Assembly (NCBI RefSeq): GCF_019623905.1
Contig: NZ_CP069370.1
Span: forward strand, 1,550,001-1,614,000
Reading direction: 5' to 3'
Source: Neotabrizicola shimadae
GTDB lineage: Bacteria; Pseudomonadota; Alphaproteobacteria; Rhodobacterales; Rhodobacteraceae
DNA length: 64,000 bases
The position numbers and the translations under genes were made by a program. This document shows, piece by piece, positions 43,761 through 55,690 of this stretch; the stretch's first letter is position 1; every line of letters starts with the position of its first letter. Under the pieces are notes generated by a model. That model made no database searches. It saw only the letters and a list, made by a program, of their open reading frames with translations, and was not told the DNA's origin.

Positions 43761-44690
43761 ATGACCTCTCCCGCCGACAGCGACGACATCACCGCCACTG
43801 GCCCGGCCGAGGATTGGCTCGCGAAACTGGACCGCGTGGGCGAGGAGGCGGGCTATTTCCAGACGCTCGGGCCGCGCCACTGGGCCTTCTTCGCGGATGA
43901 AGGCACCACACTGCTGGTCACATTCGAATCCGCCGCCGCCATCCGGGCGGGCAAGGACGGGCTGCCGCAGGGCCATGCCATCGCCAGCGCCCGCGGCTGG
44001 TCGCATCTGTGCCTGATCGCCGAGGGGCAGACCTGGTATCGCGACCCCGGTGTCTGGGGCTACTTCGACCGTTTGGTCGACGATGCCTTCTTCGAGGATT
44101 TCGACAAGGTCCTGTTCTATGGTGCGGGGCCCGCCGGTTATGCCGCGGCGTCCTATTCGGTTGCCGCCCCAGGCGCGAGCCTTTTGCTGATGGCGCCCCG
44201 CGCCACCCAGGACCCCGCCTTCGCCGGCTGGGACAGGCGTGACCCTGCGGCGCGGCGGCTCGATTTCACCTCGCGCTATGGCTACGCCCCCGCAATGGCC
44301 GAAGGCGCGGCCGAGGTCATCGTGATCTACGACCCGTCCGAACCGCTGGACGCGATGCACGCCGCCCTGTTCCGCGCGCCCTATGCCACGCTCTTGCGCA
44401 CGCCCGCGCTTGGCCCGGCGCCGGAACGCATGTTCGACAGCATGGGGCTAACGGCAAGGCTGATCGAGGCGGCGATGGCGGGAGGGCTCACACGCTCCAG
44501 CTTTGCCCGACTATGGCGGCTCAGGCGCAATTCTGGCGTCTATGCCCGGCTCTTGATGGACAAGCTGGCCGCCGGCGGCAACACGGCGCGAGAGTTGCGC
44601 GCGACACGATGGGTCGCCAGCCACTTCAAATCCGCCGGCTTCCAGAAACGGCTTGCCGCGCTGGAGGCGCGGCTCACCCCACCGTCCTGA
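43761..44690 (+). CDS. Conserved hypothetical protein, alpha/beta-hydrolase-like core
   Basis: 309 residues. I recognise this as a family common in Rhodobacteraceae and often misnamed phosphoadenosine phosphosulfate reductase; it has none of the CysH Cys motifs. The central VLFYGAGPAGYAAASYSVAAPGA stretch sits where an alpha/beta hydrolase would have its nucleophile elbow (G-x-S-x-G), but the Ser is absent. RRLDFTSRYGYAPAMAEGA is another conserved block. The ATG at 43761 is chosen since the family begins there; upstream sequence is 59 codons of non-conserved frame. Function unknown. Confidence 0.75.
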   Translation: MTSPADSDDITATGPAEDWLAKLDRVGEEAGYFQTLGPRHWAFFADEGTTLLVTFESAAAIRAGKDGLPQGHAIASARGWSHLCLIAEGQTWYRDPGVWGYFDRLVDDAFFEDFDKVLFYGAGPAGYAAASYSVAAPGASLLLMAPRATQDPAFAGWDRRDPAARRLDFTSRYGYAPAMAEGAAEVIVIYDPSEPLDAMHAALFRAPYATLLRTPALGPAPERMFDSMGLTARLIEAAMAGGLTRSSFARLWRLRRNSGVYARLLMDKLAAGGNTARELRATRWVASHFKSAGFQKRLAALEARLTPPS

Positions 44691-44693
44691 TCT

Positions 44694-45047
44694 TCAGCGC
44701 GACCGCCCGTCGTAATGGTGGGCGGTCTTGGCGATCTCGCGCGGCTCCACACCGTCCAGGCAGTTGATGTTCACCGCCACCATGGGGGTGCCGTCCGGCA
44801 TCGCACCCCAGGCAAAGCTCTCGATCCCGCAGGTCTTGCAGAACTGGTGACGGATGGTGCCCGTGTTGAAGAGATACTCCGTCAGGCTATCCCCGCCCTG
44901 GTCCAGATGAAACGAGGCCCGCGGCGTGAAGGCCAGCACCGAGCCCAGGCGCTGGCAGCGCGAGCAGTTGCAGGTGACTGGGTTGTCCAGGCTCACCTCG
45001 GCATGAAACCGCACTGCCCCGCATTGGCATCCGCCCGTGTATTCCAT
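44694..45047 (-). CDS. GFA family zinc-binding protein
   Basis: 117 residues. GFA (glutathione-dependent formaldehyde-activating) fold with zinc Cys sets [17 protein letters not shown] and CKTCGI. Most members have no proven enzyme activity. GGGAGG lies upstream of the ATG at 45047. It converges with the hypothetical gene ending at 44690, only 3 bp away, and is divergent from pyrC. Confidence 0.9.
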   Translation of the reverse strand: MEYTGGCQCGAVRFHAEVSLDNPVTCNCSRCQRLGSVLAFTPRASFHLDQGGDSLTEYLFNTGTIRHQFCKTCGIESFAWGAMPDGTPMVAVNINCLDGVEPREIAKTAHHYDGRSR

Positions 45048-45136
45048 CGCCTGTCCTCCCGTTCCACGCCAGTCTAGCCGCAACCCGGACCCGGATTCCA
45101 CTGGAACCGCGCCCCCCTTTGCGCTACCGCGCAGAC

Positions 45137-46177
45137 ATGAGCCAAAGCCTGACGATCCGCCGCCCCGATGACTGGCACCTGCACCTGCGCGATGGCGCGA
45201 TGCTGGCAGCCGTCCTGCCCGAGACAGCGCGCCACTTCGCCCGCGCCATCATCATGCCGAACCTGGTCCCCCCGGTCGTGACCGCCGCCCAGGCCGCCGC
45301 TTACCGCGACCGGATCCTGGCCGTCCTGCCCGAAGGCATGTCCTTCGAGCCGCTCATGACGCTCTACCTCACCGAAGGCACCGATCCGGCCGATGTGGCC
45401 GCGGCCCATGCCTCGGACCTGGTGAAAGCGGTCAAGCTTTACCCCGCGGGTGCCACGACCAACTCGCAGTCGGGCGTGCGCGATTTCGGCAAGGTTCAGG
45501 CGGTGTTGGAGAAGATGGCCGAGATCGGCCTGCCGCTTTGCGTGCATGGCGAAGTCACGGCCTCCGAAGTGGACATCTTCGACCGCGAAGCGGTGTTCAT
45601 CGACACGGTGCTTGACCCGCTGCGCCGCCGCATCCCCGGACTGCGCGTGGTGATGGAACACATCACCACCGAAGAGGGCGTGGCCTATGCCCGCGCCGGC
45701 GGGCCCGACCTGGGCGCGACGATCACCGTCCATCACCTGATCATCAACCGCAACGCCATCCTCGCGGGCGGGATCAAGCCGCATTACTACTGCCTGCCGG
45801 TGGCGAAGCGCGAAAAGCACCGGTTGGCGCTGCGCAACGCCGCAACCTCTGGCGAAGCGCGGTTCTTCCTTGGCACCGATTCCGCACCGCATCCGGACCA
45901 TCTGAAGGAACATGCCTGCGGCTGTGCCGGATGCTTCACCGCCACCAATGCCATGTCCATGCTCGCCGAAGTGTTCGAGCAGGACGGTGCGCTTGACCGG
46001 CTGGAAGCCTTCACCTCGCTGAACGGCCCGGCCTTCTACCGCCTGCCCCCGAACGAGGCACGGATCACCCTGGCGAAGGGCGAACCCGTGACCTACCCGG
46101 CAAAGATCGAGAGCGGCGCAGGTCCCGTCACCGTTTTCGACCCCGGCTTTGCCCTGCACTGGTCCGTCACCCTCTGA
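45137..46177 (+). CDS. pyrC: Dihydroorotase
   Basis: 346 residues, type II dihydroorotase that closes carbamoyl-aspartate to dihydroorotate in pyrimidine synthesis. The zinc motif is [10 protein letters not shown] at residues 12-21. [18 protein letters not shown] with the carboxylated Lys, [18 protein letters not shown] and [10 protein letters not shown] follow. The start at 45137 ([16 protein letters not shown]) is family standard. It is followed by a small membrane protein and pyrE in the same direction, making a pyr operon. Confidence 0.97.
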   Translation: MSQSLTIRRPDDWHLHLRDGAMLAAVLPETARHFARAIIMPNLVPPVVTAAQAAAYRDRILAVLPEGMSFEPLMTLYLTEGTDPADVAAAHASDLVKAVKLYPAGATTNSQSGVRDFGKVQAVLEKMAEIGLPLCVHGEVTASEVDIFDREAVFIDTVLDPLRRRIPGLRVVMEHITTEEGVAYARAGGPDLGATITVHHLIINRNAILAGGIKPHYYCLPVAKREKHRLALRNAATSGEARFFLGTDSAPHPDHLKEHACGCAGCFTATNAMSMLAEVFEQDGALDRLEAFTSLNGPAFYRLPPNEARITLAKGEPVTYPAKIESGAGPVTVFDPGFALHWSVTL

Positions 46178-46187
46178 GGATAGCCCG

Positions 46188-46667
46188 ATGCCAGACCGCA
46201 CCTTCGGCCAGACATTCCGTCAGCTTGCCCTTGCGATGCTGAACGCCACGCTCCTGCTCGCCGTGCTTCTGGTGTTCGGAACCTGGCTCCTGATCGGCCG
46301 GGTGCAGCATTTCGCCACCGACACGGCGGAAGCCGCCGCCACCGCTCTTGGCGCCGACCTGAAGGGCCAGATGACCGGCGAGGTCGCCACGTTGAGCGCA
46401 ACGCTTGAAAATCTGTCCACGCTGGATGCACGGCTTTCCGACGTTATCGCGAAGGCGGGCACCGGCGACAGCGCCGCGGTGGCCCAACTGACCGGGCTGC
46501 GCACCGACGTGCAGACGCTGACCGCCTCGGTGGACAAGTTGAACGGTACGGCCAAGGCTTTGCGCGACAATGGCGGCGAGGTCCTGACCGAAACGCTGCA
46601 CGGCTTCCTTCTGGAACTGGCCGAACGCCTTGGGCCCCTGCCCGCCCCCACCGCACCTGCCAACTGA
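46188..46667 (+). CDS. Membrane-anchored hypothetical protein in the pyr operon
   Basis: 159 residues. One membrane segment near the N-terminus ([24 protein letters not shown]) and a long helical tail with heptad-like spacing ([39 protein letters not shown]), so it is probably a periplasm- or cytoplasm-facing coiled coil. No known domain. It lies 10 bp after pyrC and 7 bp before pyrE and is co-transcribed with them. Confidence 0.7.
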   Translation: MPDRTFGQTFRQLALAMLNATLLLAVLLVFGTWLLIGRVQHFATDTAEAAATALGADLKGQMTGEVATLSATLENLSTLDARLSDVIAKAGTGDSAAVAQLTGLRTDVQTLTASVDKLNGTAKALRDNGGEVLTETLHGFLLELAERLGPLPAPTAPAN

Positions 46668-46674
46668 GGTTCTC

Positions 46675-47355
46675 ATGATCCCCGCCAGCTTCCCGCCCCG
46701 GGACGAAATCGCCCGACTGACCGCCCGCGCGCTGTTGGAAATCAAGGCGGTGCATTTCAACGCGGAAACCCCGTTCACGCTCGCCTCGGGCCTGCCCTCG
46801 CCCACCTACATCGATTGCCGCAAGTTGATCTCCTATCCGCGCATCCGGTCGATGCTGATGGATTTCATGGCCGCCACCGTGATGCGCGACGCCGGGATGG
46901 AAGCCTTCGACAACATTGCCGGTGGCGAAACCGCGGGCATCCCCTTTGCCGCGCTGGTGGCCGAACGCCTGGCGCTTCCCATGACCTATGTGCGCAAGAA
47001 GCCCAAGGGATACGGCCGCAATGCCCGCATCGAAGGCGCCATGACCGAAGGCCAGCGCGTCCTGCTGGTCGAGGATCTGACAACCGACGGCGGCTCGAAA
47101 CTCTCGTTCGTCGATGCCATCCGCGAGACGGGCGCCACCTGCGGTCATACCGCGGTGATCTTCTATTACGGCATCTTCCCCGGCACCGAGGAACGGCTGG
47201 CCGAACACGGCGTCAAGCTGCACCACCTCTGCACCTGGTGGGACGTTCTGGCCGAGGCGAGGGCGCAATCTGCCTTCGATCCGGCCACTCTCGCCGAGGT
47301 TGAGTCGTTTCTCAAGGCGCCACGGGCCTGGCAAGAGGCACGAAAGGCACCCTGA
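46675..47355 (+). CDS. pyrE: Orotate phosphoribosyltransferase
   Basis: 226 residues. Joins orotate to PRPP, giving OMP. The PRPP loop is [33 protein letters not shown] is the flexible loop with the catalytic Lys. Start at 46675 ([12 protein letters not shown]), with a ribosome-site GAGG nearby; the upstream frame overlaps the previous gene. pyrC is two genes upstream. Confidence 0.96.
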   Translation: MIPASFPPRDEIARLTARALLEIKAVHFNAETPFTLASGLPSPTYIDCRKLISYPRIRSMLMDFMAATVMRDAGMEAFDNIAGGETAGIPFAALVAERLALPMTYVRKKPKGYGRNARIEGAMTEGQRVLLVEDLTTDGGSKLSFVDAIRETGATCGHTAVIFYYGIFPGTEERLAEHGVKLHHLCTWWDVLAEARAQSAFDPATLAEVESFLKAPRAWQEARKAP

Positions 47356-47378
47356 GCCACCCCATTCGGGCGGGCAGC

Positions 47379-47522
47379 TGTGGATGAGCGTGGATAACTC
47401 CGTTCAACGACTCACCTCTCTGGTGGGTCAGCCTCGCTGCGGCCGCTAGATGTGGTAGATTGACGATCCGCCCTCTTTGGCGGCTCACGATTCGGCCCGC
47501 CCCGGCACAAGGGTTATCCCCA
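47379..47522. promoter_or_regulatory. Three near-consensus DnaA boxes upstream of dnaB
   Basis: Against the DnaA box TTATCCACA, TCATCCACA (47379-47387, minus), TTATCCACG (47389-47397, minus) and TTATCCCCA (47514-47522, plus) each have one mismatch. The first two are one helical turn apart. They lie 65-205 bp upstream of the dnaB start, so DnaA may control dnaB or be stored here. Confidence 0.45.
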
Positions 47523-47586
47523 GAGATACCCAGATTGCGGGCGGTCGCGGTTTCGGGCAGCAGGGGGTCAGGGACAGGGGATGGGA

Positions 47587-49086
47587 ATGACCGACAAGAC
47601 CGCCATACGGGCGCTTGCGCCAGTACAACCGATTCCGGCCGAGACAGCCGAACACGTCCTGCCGCACAATATCGAGGCCGAGCAGCAACTGCTCGGTGCG
47701 ATCCTGACCAACAACGATGTCTATGACCGCATCGCGAGCCTGGTGCGCGCCGAGCATTTCTTCGACCCAGTCCACCAGCGCATCTTCGAACGTTCGGCCG
47801 CCCGCATCCAGAAGAACGCGCTCGTCTCGCCTGTGACGCTGAAACCCTTCTTCGAAGATGACGCGGGGTTGAAGGAACTGGGCGGGCCGGCCTACCTCGT
47901 GCGTCTTGCCGGCGCCGCGATCTCGGCCCATGCCGCGCGCGACTATGCGCAGATGGTCTATGACCTGGCCGTACGCCGTGAACTCATCGCCCTTGGCCGC
48001 GACATCTCGGCCAAGGCGGCGCAGGTGGAAATCCACAACGAGCCGCGCGACCAGATCATCGAGGCGGAACAGAAGCTCTACAAGCTGGGTGAACAGGGCG
48101 TGGCCGAGCGCGGCTTCGTCTCGTTCCTCAAAGCGGTGACCGAGGCGGTGAATTCCGCCAACGCCGCCTATCAGCGCGACGGCGGTCTCGCCGGCATCTC
48201 CACCGGTCTGGTCGACCTCGACAAGAAGCTGGGGGGCCTGCATCCGTCGGACCTGCTGATCCTCGCGGGCCGTCCGTCGATGGGCAAGACCTCGCTCGCC
48301 ACCAACATCGCCTTCAACATCGCCAAGGCCTACCGCCGCGGCCGCACGCACGACGGCACGGAAGGCGCTGTCGAAGGCGGCGTGGTGGGCTTCTTCAGCC
48401 TGGAAATGTCGTCCGAACAGCTGGCCGCGCGCATCTTGTCAGAGGCCTCGGAAGTGCCGTCCGAGCAGATCCGTCGCGGCGACATGACAGAGGCCGAGTT
48501 CCGACGCTTCGTCGAGGCCGCCAAGGCGCTGGAATCCTGCCCGCTCTACATCGACGACACGCCCGCCCTGCCCATCAGCCAGGTCGCCGCCCGCGCCCGC
48601 CGCCTGAAGCGCACACACGGGCTCGACGTGCTGATGGTGGACTACCTGCAACTCCTGCGCGGCTCGTCCAAGGAGAACCGCGTTCAGGAAGTCTCCGAGA
48701 TCACGCAAGGCCTTAAGGCCATCGCGAAGGAACTGAACATTCCGGTCGTCGCGCTGTCGCAGCTGTCGCGCGCGGTCGAAAGCCGCGACGACAAGCGCCC
48801 GCAGCTTTCAGACCTGCGCGAATCCGGCTCCATCGAACAGGACGCGGACGTGGTGATGTTCGTCTTCCGCGAGGAATACTACCGCGAACGCGAAAAACCC
48901 GCCGACCACGAACTCGACAAGATGGCCGCCTGGCAGGAGATCATGGAAAAGACCCATGGCAAGGCCGAGGTCATCATCGGCAAACAGCGCCACGGCCCCA
49001 TCGGCACGGTGGAACTCAGCTTCGAGGGCCGCTTTACCCGCTTCGGCAACCTCGTCCAGCCCTGGCAGCAGGGCGGCGAGTACTGA
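47587..49086 (+). CDS. dnaB: Replicative DNA helicase
   Basis: 499 residues from ATG 47587 (an ATG two codons earlier is the alternative; AGGGG is best spaced for the second). The N-terminal domain LPHNIEAEQQLLGAIL is the DnaB collar; the RecA-like domain has Walker A AGRPSMGKTSLA, Walker B VLMVDYLQLL, the Arg finger block and SQLSRAVESRDDKRPQLSDL. There is no intein. It unwinds DNA at the fork. It stands after pyrE; three DnaA-like boxes lie in the gap upstream. Confidence 0.97.
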   Translation: MTDKTAIRALAPVQPIPAETAEHVLPHNIEAEQQLLGAILTNNDVYDRIASLVRAEHFFDPVHQRIFERSAARIQKNALVSPVTLKPFFEDDAGLKELGGPAYLVRLAGAAISAHAARDYAQMVYDLAVRRELIALGRDISAKAAQVEIHNEPRDQIIEAEQKLYKLGEQGVAERGFVSFLKAVTEAVNSANAAYQRDGGLAGISTGLVDLDKKLGGLHPSDLLILAGRPSMGKTSLATNIAFNIAKAYRRGRTHDGTEGAVEGGVVGFFSLEMSSEQLAARILSEASEVPSEQIRRGDMTEAEFRRFVEAAKALESCPLYIDDTPALPISQVAARARRLKRTHGLDVLMVDYLQLLRGSSKENRVQEVSEITQGLKAIAKELNIPVVALSQLSRAVESRDDKRPQLSDLRESGSIEQDADVVMFVFREEYYREREKPADHELDKMAAWQEIMEKTHGKAEVIIGKQRHGPIGTVELSFEGRFTRFGNLVQPWQQGGEY

Positions 49087-49090
49087 GCCT

Positions 49091-49112
49091 CGCCCCGGCG
49101 CAGGCCGGGGCG
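49091..49112. terminator. Hairpin between dnaB and nnrDE
   Basis: CGCCCCGGC, loop GCAG, GCCGGGGCG: perfect 9-bp stem between convergent genes, without a T-run. It could be a bidirectional terminator aided by Rho. Confidence 0.5.
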
Positions 49113-49119
49113 ATCTGCC

Positions 49120-51375
<2,256 letters not shown>

Positions 51376-51446
51376 GGCGCGGACGCCAAGAGGAATGCGC
51401 CCGGCTTGTGCCGGGCGAGAGGGAAACACCAGCGAAAGGCAGCATG

Positions 51447-52856
51447 ATGAGCGCAGTGAAGGATGCTCTGAAACTGATGAAGGAAGAGGAGGTCGAATAT
51501 GTCGACATCCGCTTCACCGACCCGAAGGGCAAGCTCCAGCACGTGACGCTGGTTGCCGATCTGGTCGACGAGGACCTGTTCGAGGAAGGCTTCATGTTCG
51601 ATGGCTCGTCCATCGCCGGCTGGAAGTCGATCGACCAGTCCGACATGAAGCTGATCCTGGACCCGACCTCGGTCTACATCGACCCGTTCTATGCCGAAAA
51701 GACCATGTGCGTGCACTGCACCGTGGTCGAGCCCGACACGGGCGAGCCCTACTCGCGCGACCCGCGCGGCACGGCGCTCAAGGCGGAAGCGTACCTGAAG
51801 TCCTCGGGCATCGGTGACGCCGCCTACTTCGGCCCGGAAGCCGAATTCTTCGTCTTCGACGACGTGCGCTACTCGGTGCAGCCGAACAAGGTGTCCTTCC
51901 AGATCGACGCCGAAGACGCGGCCTGGAACACCGACACCGTGTTCGAGGGTGGCAACCTCGCCCACCGCGCCAACTACAAGGGCGGCTACTTCCCGGTGAA
52001 CCCGGTGGATGCGGCGCAGGACCTGCGTTCGGAAATGCTGTCCACGATGAAGCGCATGGGCATGAAGGTCGACAAGCACCACCACGAGGTGGCGACCGCC
52101 CAGCATGAACTCGGGCTGATCTTCGGCGGGCTGACCCAGCAGGCCGACAACATCCTGAAGTACAAGTACGTGATCCACAACGTCGCGGCCGCCTACGGCA
52201 AGACCGTGACCTTCATGCCGAAGCCCATGAAGGGCGACAACGGCTCGGGGATGCACGTCAACATGTCGATCTGGAAGGACGGCAAGCCGCTCTTCGCGGG
52301 CGACAAGTATGCCGACCTCTCGCAGGAAGCCCTGTACTTCATCGGCGGCATCCTGAAGCACGCCAAGGCGCTGAACGCGATCACCAACCCGTCCACCAAC
52401 TCCTACAAGCGCCTGATCCCCGGCTTCGAAGCCCCGGTTCTGCGCGCCTACTCGGCCCGCAACCGCTCGGGTTGCGTCCGTATTCCGTGGACGGAAAGCC
52501 CGAAGGCCAAGCGTGTGGAAGCCCGCTTCCCCGATCCGGCGGCGAACCCCTATCTGGCTTTCGCGGCACTGCTGATGGCCGGCCTCGACGGCATCAAGAA
52601 CAAGATCGACCCGGGCCCCGCCTCGGACAAGGACCTCTACGACCTGCCGCCGGAAGAACTGGCGCAGATCCCGACGGTCTGCGGTTCGCTGCGTGAAGCC
52701 CTGGAAGAGCTGGAAAAGGATCACGACTTCCTGCTCGCCGGCGACGTCTTCACCAAGGACCAACTGGAAGGCTACATGGCGCTGAAGTGGGAAGAGGTCT
52801 ATGCCTTCGAACACACGCCGCACCCGGTCGAGTACATGATGTACTATTCCTGCTGA
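51447..52856 (+). CDS. glnA: Type I glutamine synthetase
   Basis: 469 residues, dodecameric GS that makes glutamine from glutamate, ammonia and ATP. Motifs include [12 protein letters not shown], the E-x-E catalytic region [25 protein letters not shown] in the ammonia/ATP site and [28 protein letters not shown]. The adenylylation Tyr lies in DLYDLPPEE, so it is a GSI-beta enzyme controlled by GlnE through GlnB. Two adjacent ATG codons (51444, 51447); the second gives the 469-residue length of E. coli GlnA and is better spaced from AAAGG. A strong terminator follows. Confidence 0.97.
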   Translation: MSAVKDALKLMKEEEVEYVDIRFTDPKGKLQHVTLVADLVDEDLFEEGFMFDGSSIAGWKSIDQSDMKLILDPTSVYIDPFYAEKTMCVHCTVVEPDTGEPYSRDPRGTALKAEAYLKSSGIGDAAYFGPEAEFFVFDDVRYSVQPNKVSFQIDAEDAAWNTDTVFEGGNLAHRANYKGGYFPVNPVDAAQDLRSEMLSTMKRMGMKVDKHHHEVATAQHELGLIFGGLTQQADNILKYKYVIHNVAAAYGKTVTFMPKPMKGDNGSGMHVNMSIWKDGKPLFAGDKYADLSQEALYFIGGILKHAKALNAITNPSTNSYKRLIPGFEAPVLRAYSARNRSGCVRIPWTESPKAKRVEARFPDPAANPYLAFAALLMAGLDGIKNKIDPGPASDKDLYDLPPEELAQIPTVCGSLREALEELEKDHDFLLAGDVFTKDQLEGYMALKWEEVYAFEHTPHPVEYMMYYSC

Positions 52857-52879
52857 GGGCACACACCCCGGCATCCGAA

Positions 52880-52905
52880 GGGCGCGCCTCGCGGTGCGCC
52901 CTTTT
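52880..52905 (+). terminator. Rho-independent terminator of glnA
   Basis: GGGCGC..GCGCCC stem (52880-52885 and 52896-52901, extended by CC/GG inside) followed by TTTT. It ends exactly at the stop of the convergent protease gene. Confidence 0.85.
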
Positions 52906-53627
52906 CATTCCAGTGCCGCCACCAGCGCGGCCATCAGCTCCGCCGGCATCACCACCAGCGCCGGCCCGGCCTCGACCGGCTTGCCGTACTTGGCCGACAC
53001 CACGGCAACCAGACGCATCGCATCGCCCTGCCCCACCAGCACCGGCGCCCCGGACACGCCCGGCACGACGGTGCAATCCAGGACGGCCAGGGCTATATCG
53101 GCCCTGCTCACCCCACAGCCCTCGCGGATCGAGGGCCGCCACGCCCTGTCGCGTCCATAGGCCACTACGGCGACCGGGCCATGCGCGTCCCAGGGCGCCA
53201 CCGTTATCGGCTCCACGTCTTTCACAGGCTCATCAAGCTCCAGAACCGCCAGATCCGCCACGTCGCCCCCAGGCGCAAAACCCGGCAGCACCGCGGTTCT
53301 CGCCACGCCCCGCAACGCCGCAAAGTCGGTCTGCCAAAGACCTGCCACGAAGCGGATCGACGCGGCCACGCTGCGCTGTCCGGTCACCGGGTTGAACAGG
53401 CAATGCGCCGCCGTCAGCACCAGCCGCTCGCTGACCAGCGTGCCCGTGCAACTGCGGTTGCCCGCAAGGTTCACCCGCCCCACGGCCCGATAGGCCAGTG
53501 CCTCTTCGGGCTCCAGCGCCCGCGCCTTTTCCTGCGCAGCCGCTTGCCCCGCAGAAGCGGCCCCTGCAAGCTGAACCAACATCCCCACGACAAGCAGAGC
53601 CACCTGCTTCCGCCAGGCTGGAAACAC
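52905..53627 (-). CDS. Secreted trypsin-like serine protease
   Basis: About 240 residues. Chymotrypsin-fold peptidase with His in VLTAAHCLF, Asp in GGDVADLAVLEL and Ser in VPGVSGAPVL; two Cys pairs are likely (around RSCTGTL/AAHC and GCG/LDC). The start is taken at a GTG (53627), since the next residues FPAWRKQVALLVVGMLVQLAGAASA then form a complete signal peptide; ribosome site weak. A frame up to 53741 exists, but it would run through the spaced TGCCACATT boxes. It acts in the periplasm or outside. Convergent with glnA. Confidence 0.75.
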   Translation of the reverse strand: MFPAWRKQVALLVVGMLVQLAGAASAGQAAAQEKARALEPEEALAYRAVGRVNLAGNRSCTGTLVSERLVLTAAHCLFNPVTGQRSVAASIRFVAGLWQTDFAALRGVARTAVLPGFAPGGDVADLAVLELDEPVKDVEPITVAPWDAHGPVAVVAYGRDRAWRPSIREGCGVSRADIALAVLDCTVVPGVSGAPVLVGQGDAMRLVAVVSAKYGKPVEAGPALVVMPAELMAALVAALE

Positions 53628-53651
53628 TTTGTTCAGGGGCTGCCCGATTTT

Positions 53652-53755
53652 TGCCACATTTCCGGCCGCCCCCTGCCACATTTTGGCAGCTTTCTTGCCA
53701 TGCTGCGTCACATTCCTGCCCTTTTTTCTGCCTGCCGCCACAAGGGTGCCACATG
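53652..53755. promoter_or_regulatory. Spaced TGCCACATT boxes between divergent genes
   Basis: TGCCACATT (53652-53660), TGCCACATT (53674-53682), CGTCACATT (53706-53714) and TGCCACATG (53747-53755, covering the start codon of the next gene) are all on the plus strand, at start-to-start steps of 22, 32 and 41 bp, close to whole helical turns. One more TGCCACATT is at 54502-54510. Binding factor unknown. Confidence 0.5.
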
Positions 53756-54337
53756 TCTTTGCGAGTGCAAAAGCCGGTTCGTGCCCGGTCCCGGGCCATC
53801 ACCCATCCTGACCGCCCCCCGATCTGGGCTGACGGTCGACAGCAACCTCCCTTCGACCTGAAGTCCTTTCTGCGCGTCTCGCTCGCCAATGCCCGTGCCT
53901 CGACAAAGCGCGGGCTGGAAGCGGGTGCCGAGCGCGCGGCCGCAGCCCGCAACACCATGCCGCGCCTCGCAGCCGGAACCCAGTCGCTTTGCAGCAGTGC
54001 CGCAAGATCGCTGTGCGCAGAAACGCCCGGCTTCGACGCCGACACGCAGGTGATCAGGGCAGTCCTGGCCGGAGCCTTCCCGCGCCCGGCCGCACCGACG
54101 CCGTCGCGGACTGTTTCGGACGACGATGCCACGCTGGCCGCCATCCGGGCCGTCCTTCGCGAGGATCAGGCAATCCATCGGCCCGCGCCCCAACCCTCCC
54201 CCAAGGCACCCCACGCGCCCGGCGGCGCACTGGCCCGTCTGGTCGCGACAGCCATGGTGATCGCGCTCCTGCCCTTCGGGGCCGCTGCCGCCCTCCACTC
54301 CCATCTCTCCGGCGAGGATCTCCGCCTTTCCCGTTGA
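53753..54337 (+). CDS. Hypothetical protein with C-terminal membrane segment
   Basis: 194 residues from the ATG at 53753. Basic N-terminal half, Ala/Arg-rich middle (ANARASTKRGLEAGAERAAA), and one hydrophobic segment near the end (LARLVATAMVIALLPFGAAAAL). No family recognised. No clear ribosome site, and the start codon lies within a TGCCACAT box. Coding is supported mainly by the length of the frame and the clean single membrane segment. It is divergent from the protease and may share its control. Confidence 0.5.
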   Translation: MSLRVQKPVRARSRAITHPDRPPIWADGRQQPPFDLKSFLRVSLANARASTKRGLEAGAERAAAARNTMPRLAAGTQSLCSSAARSLCAETPGFDADTQVIRAVLAGAFPRPAAPTPSRTVSDDDATLAAIRAVLREDQAIHRPAPQPSPKAPHAPGGALARLVATAMVIALLPFGAAAALHSHLSGEDLRLSR

Positions 54338-54682
54338 TTCGCGGACCCCGCGCCCAGAAGCCGCCCCAATGCTATGGGCGCCGCTTGGGCATTGTTCGCA
54401 TTCATCCGATATCCTTGCACCGGGAGCCAATAATTGTCCCGTGCTGCCGAACAAGGGCAAGGCTGGGGCACCCAGCGTTCAACCGGTCGTCGCCAGGTTT
54501 CTGCCACATTTTCGCACCGATTCCGGTTGGCGCCCCCAGATTCTTCAAGTAATCAACCTGTCTAAATGGACAGGCTCCCGGGCGTCTCCCCACCAATTCC
54601 CTTCATTTTTCCTAAATTGAGCATCAACACGGCACATTTGCTCGGCAACTTGTGGATGAAGAACGCCCAAGGAGTCGAAACC
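54338..54682. other. 345-bp gap holding a fifth TGCCACATT box
   Basis: No gene is supported. TGCCACATT at 54502-54510 repeats the boxes found before the previous gene, and GGCACATTT occurs near 54631. The stretch from about 54530 to 54660 is more AT-rich (for example TTTTTCCTAAATTGAG) and probably contains the promoter of the next gene. Confidence 0.45.
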
Positions 54683-55687
54683 ATGAGCAGCAAAACTCCG
54701 AGCACGATTGCCCAGCTCCTCTTTTCGAGCGTCCCGACGAAGCCTTTCGCCGCCCTCGTGCGCGACCTCGACGCTGCGCTGGCCCGCATCGGCGGCGAAC
54801 GTGAAACGACCTGGGACCACGACGACATCGTCTTCATGGACATGGACGGCACCCGTGTCGGAATGAGCTTTGCGGACGACCTCGACAACGGCCACGCCGC
54901 CTGCCTGACCATCTCGGTCGGCCCCGCGCCAACCGCTACCGGGCCCTTCGATCCGGACCGTCACGCCAGCCTGTGCGACCGTATTGCCAGCCGCGCCGCC
55001 CAAAGCCTCGGTGCCGACCAGGTGATCCACCATCGCGTGACCGAGCCCGTCACCGTGGATCTGATCGACGCGCTGATCGATGCCCTGCCGCCGGCGGAAC
55101 GCAAGCCCGTGCCGCCCGAACCGGTGACGGAAGACCTGGTCGACCGCCTGCTGCGCCGCCACCCCTTCCCCGAAAAGACCGCCCAGGTCGCGCGCAAGGC
55201 CGCCCTGCGCACCAATGCCGCAAACGAGACCGCCACGCCGGATGTGCTGCCCGAGGCCGAACTGGTCATCGCGCCGCGCAAACCGACCGAGCCCCCCGCG
55301 GCAGCGGCCGCCGCCCCGGCTGCGGAATCAAAGCCCGAAGGCAAGGCCGCGCGCCGCCGCGCCCTGCGCCGGATCGAGGCCGCAGGCGCGGCCCCGGCGC
55401 CGAAGCACCGCCACGGCTCGGCCGAACTCGCCGGCCTTCGCGACGCGCTCTATGATCCTGCGGATGACGAAGACGGCCAAAGCAACGCACAGCGCATCGC
55501 CGCCATGACGATGAATGCCACGCTCACCATCGTCATGCCACCCGTGGGCGCCACACTGCTCGCCTCGGCCTGGCGCCAGGGGGTTGACCTGCGCACCTCG
55601 GCCCGCGCGATGGCCATTACCGGAGCCGTCTTCGGCTTTGCCCATGCCGCAGCCGCCGCCGACATCGTGACGCGCCTGCCGTTCTGA
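54683..55687 (+). CDS. Hypothetical protein, alphaproteobacterial
   Basis: 334 residues. AAGGAG lies 8 nt before the ATG at 54683, which is good evidence for this start. The N-terminal 130 residues look globular (LVRDLDAALARIGGERETTWDHDDIVFMD); a Pro/Ala-rich linker (about 195-230) follows, then a basic stretch and a C-terminal part with two hydrophobic helices (LTIVMPPVGATLLASAW, AMAITGAVFGFAHAAAA). No family recognised. It may be tied to the two genes before it by the TGCCACATT box upstream. Confidence 0.75.
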   Translation: MSSKTPSTIAQLLFSSVPTKPFAALVRDLDAALARIGGERETTWDHDDIVFMDMDGTRVGMSFADDLDNGHAACLTISVGPAPTATGPFDPDRHASLCDRIASRAAQSLGADQVIHHRVTEPVTVDLIDALIDALPPAERKPVPPEPVTEDLVDRLLRRHPFPEKTAQVARKAALRTNAANETATPDVLPEAELVIAPRKPTEPPAAAAAAPAAESKPEGKAARRRALRRIEAAGAAPAPKHRHGSAELAGLRDALYDPADDEDGQSNAQRIAAMTMNATLTIVMPPVGATLLASAWRQGVDLRTSARAMAITGAVFGFAHAAAAADIVTRLPF

Positions 55688-55690
55688 CGC

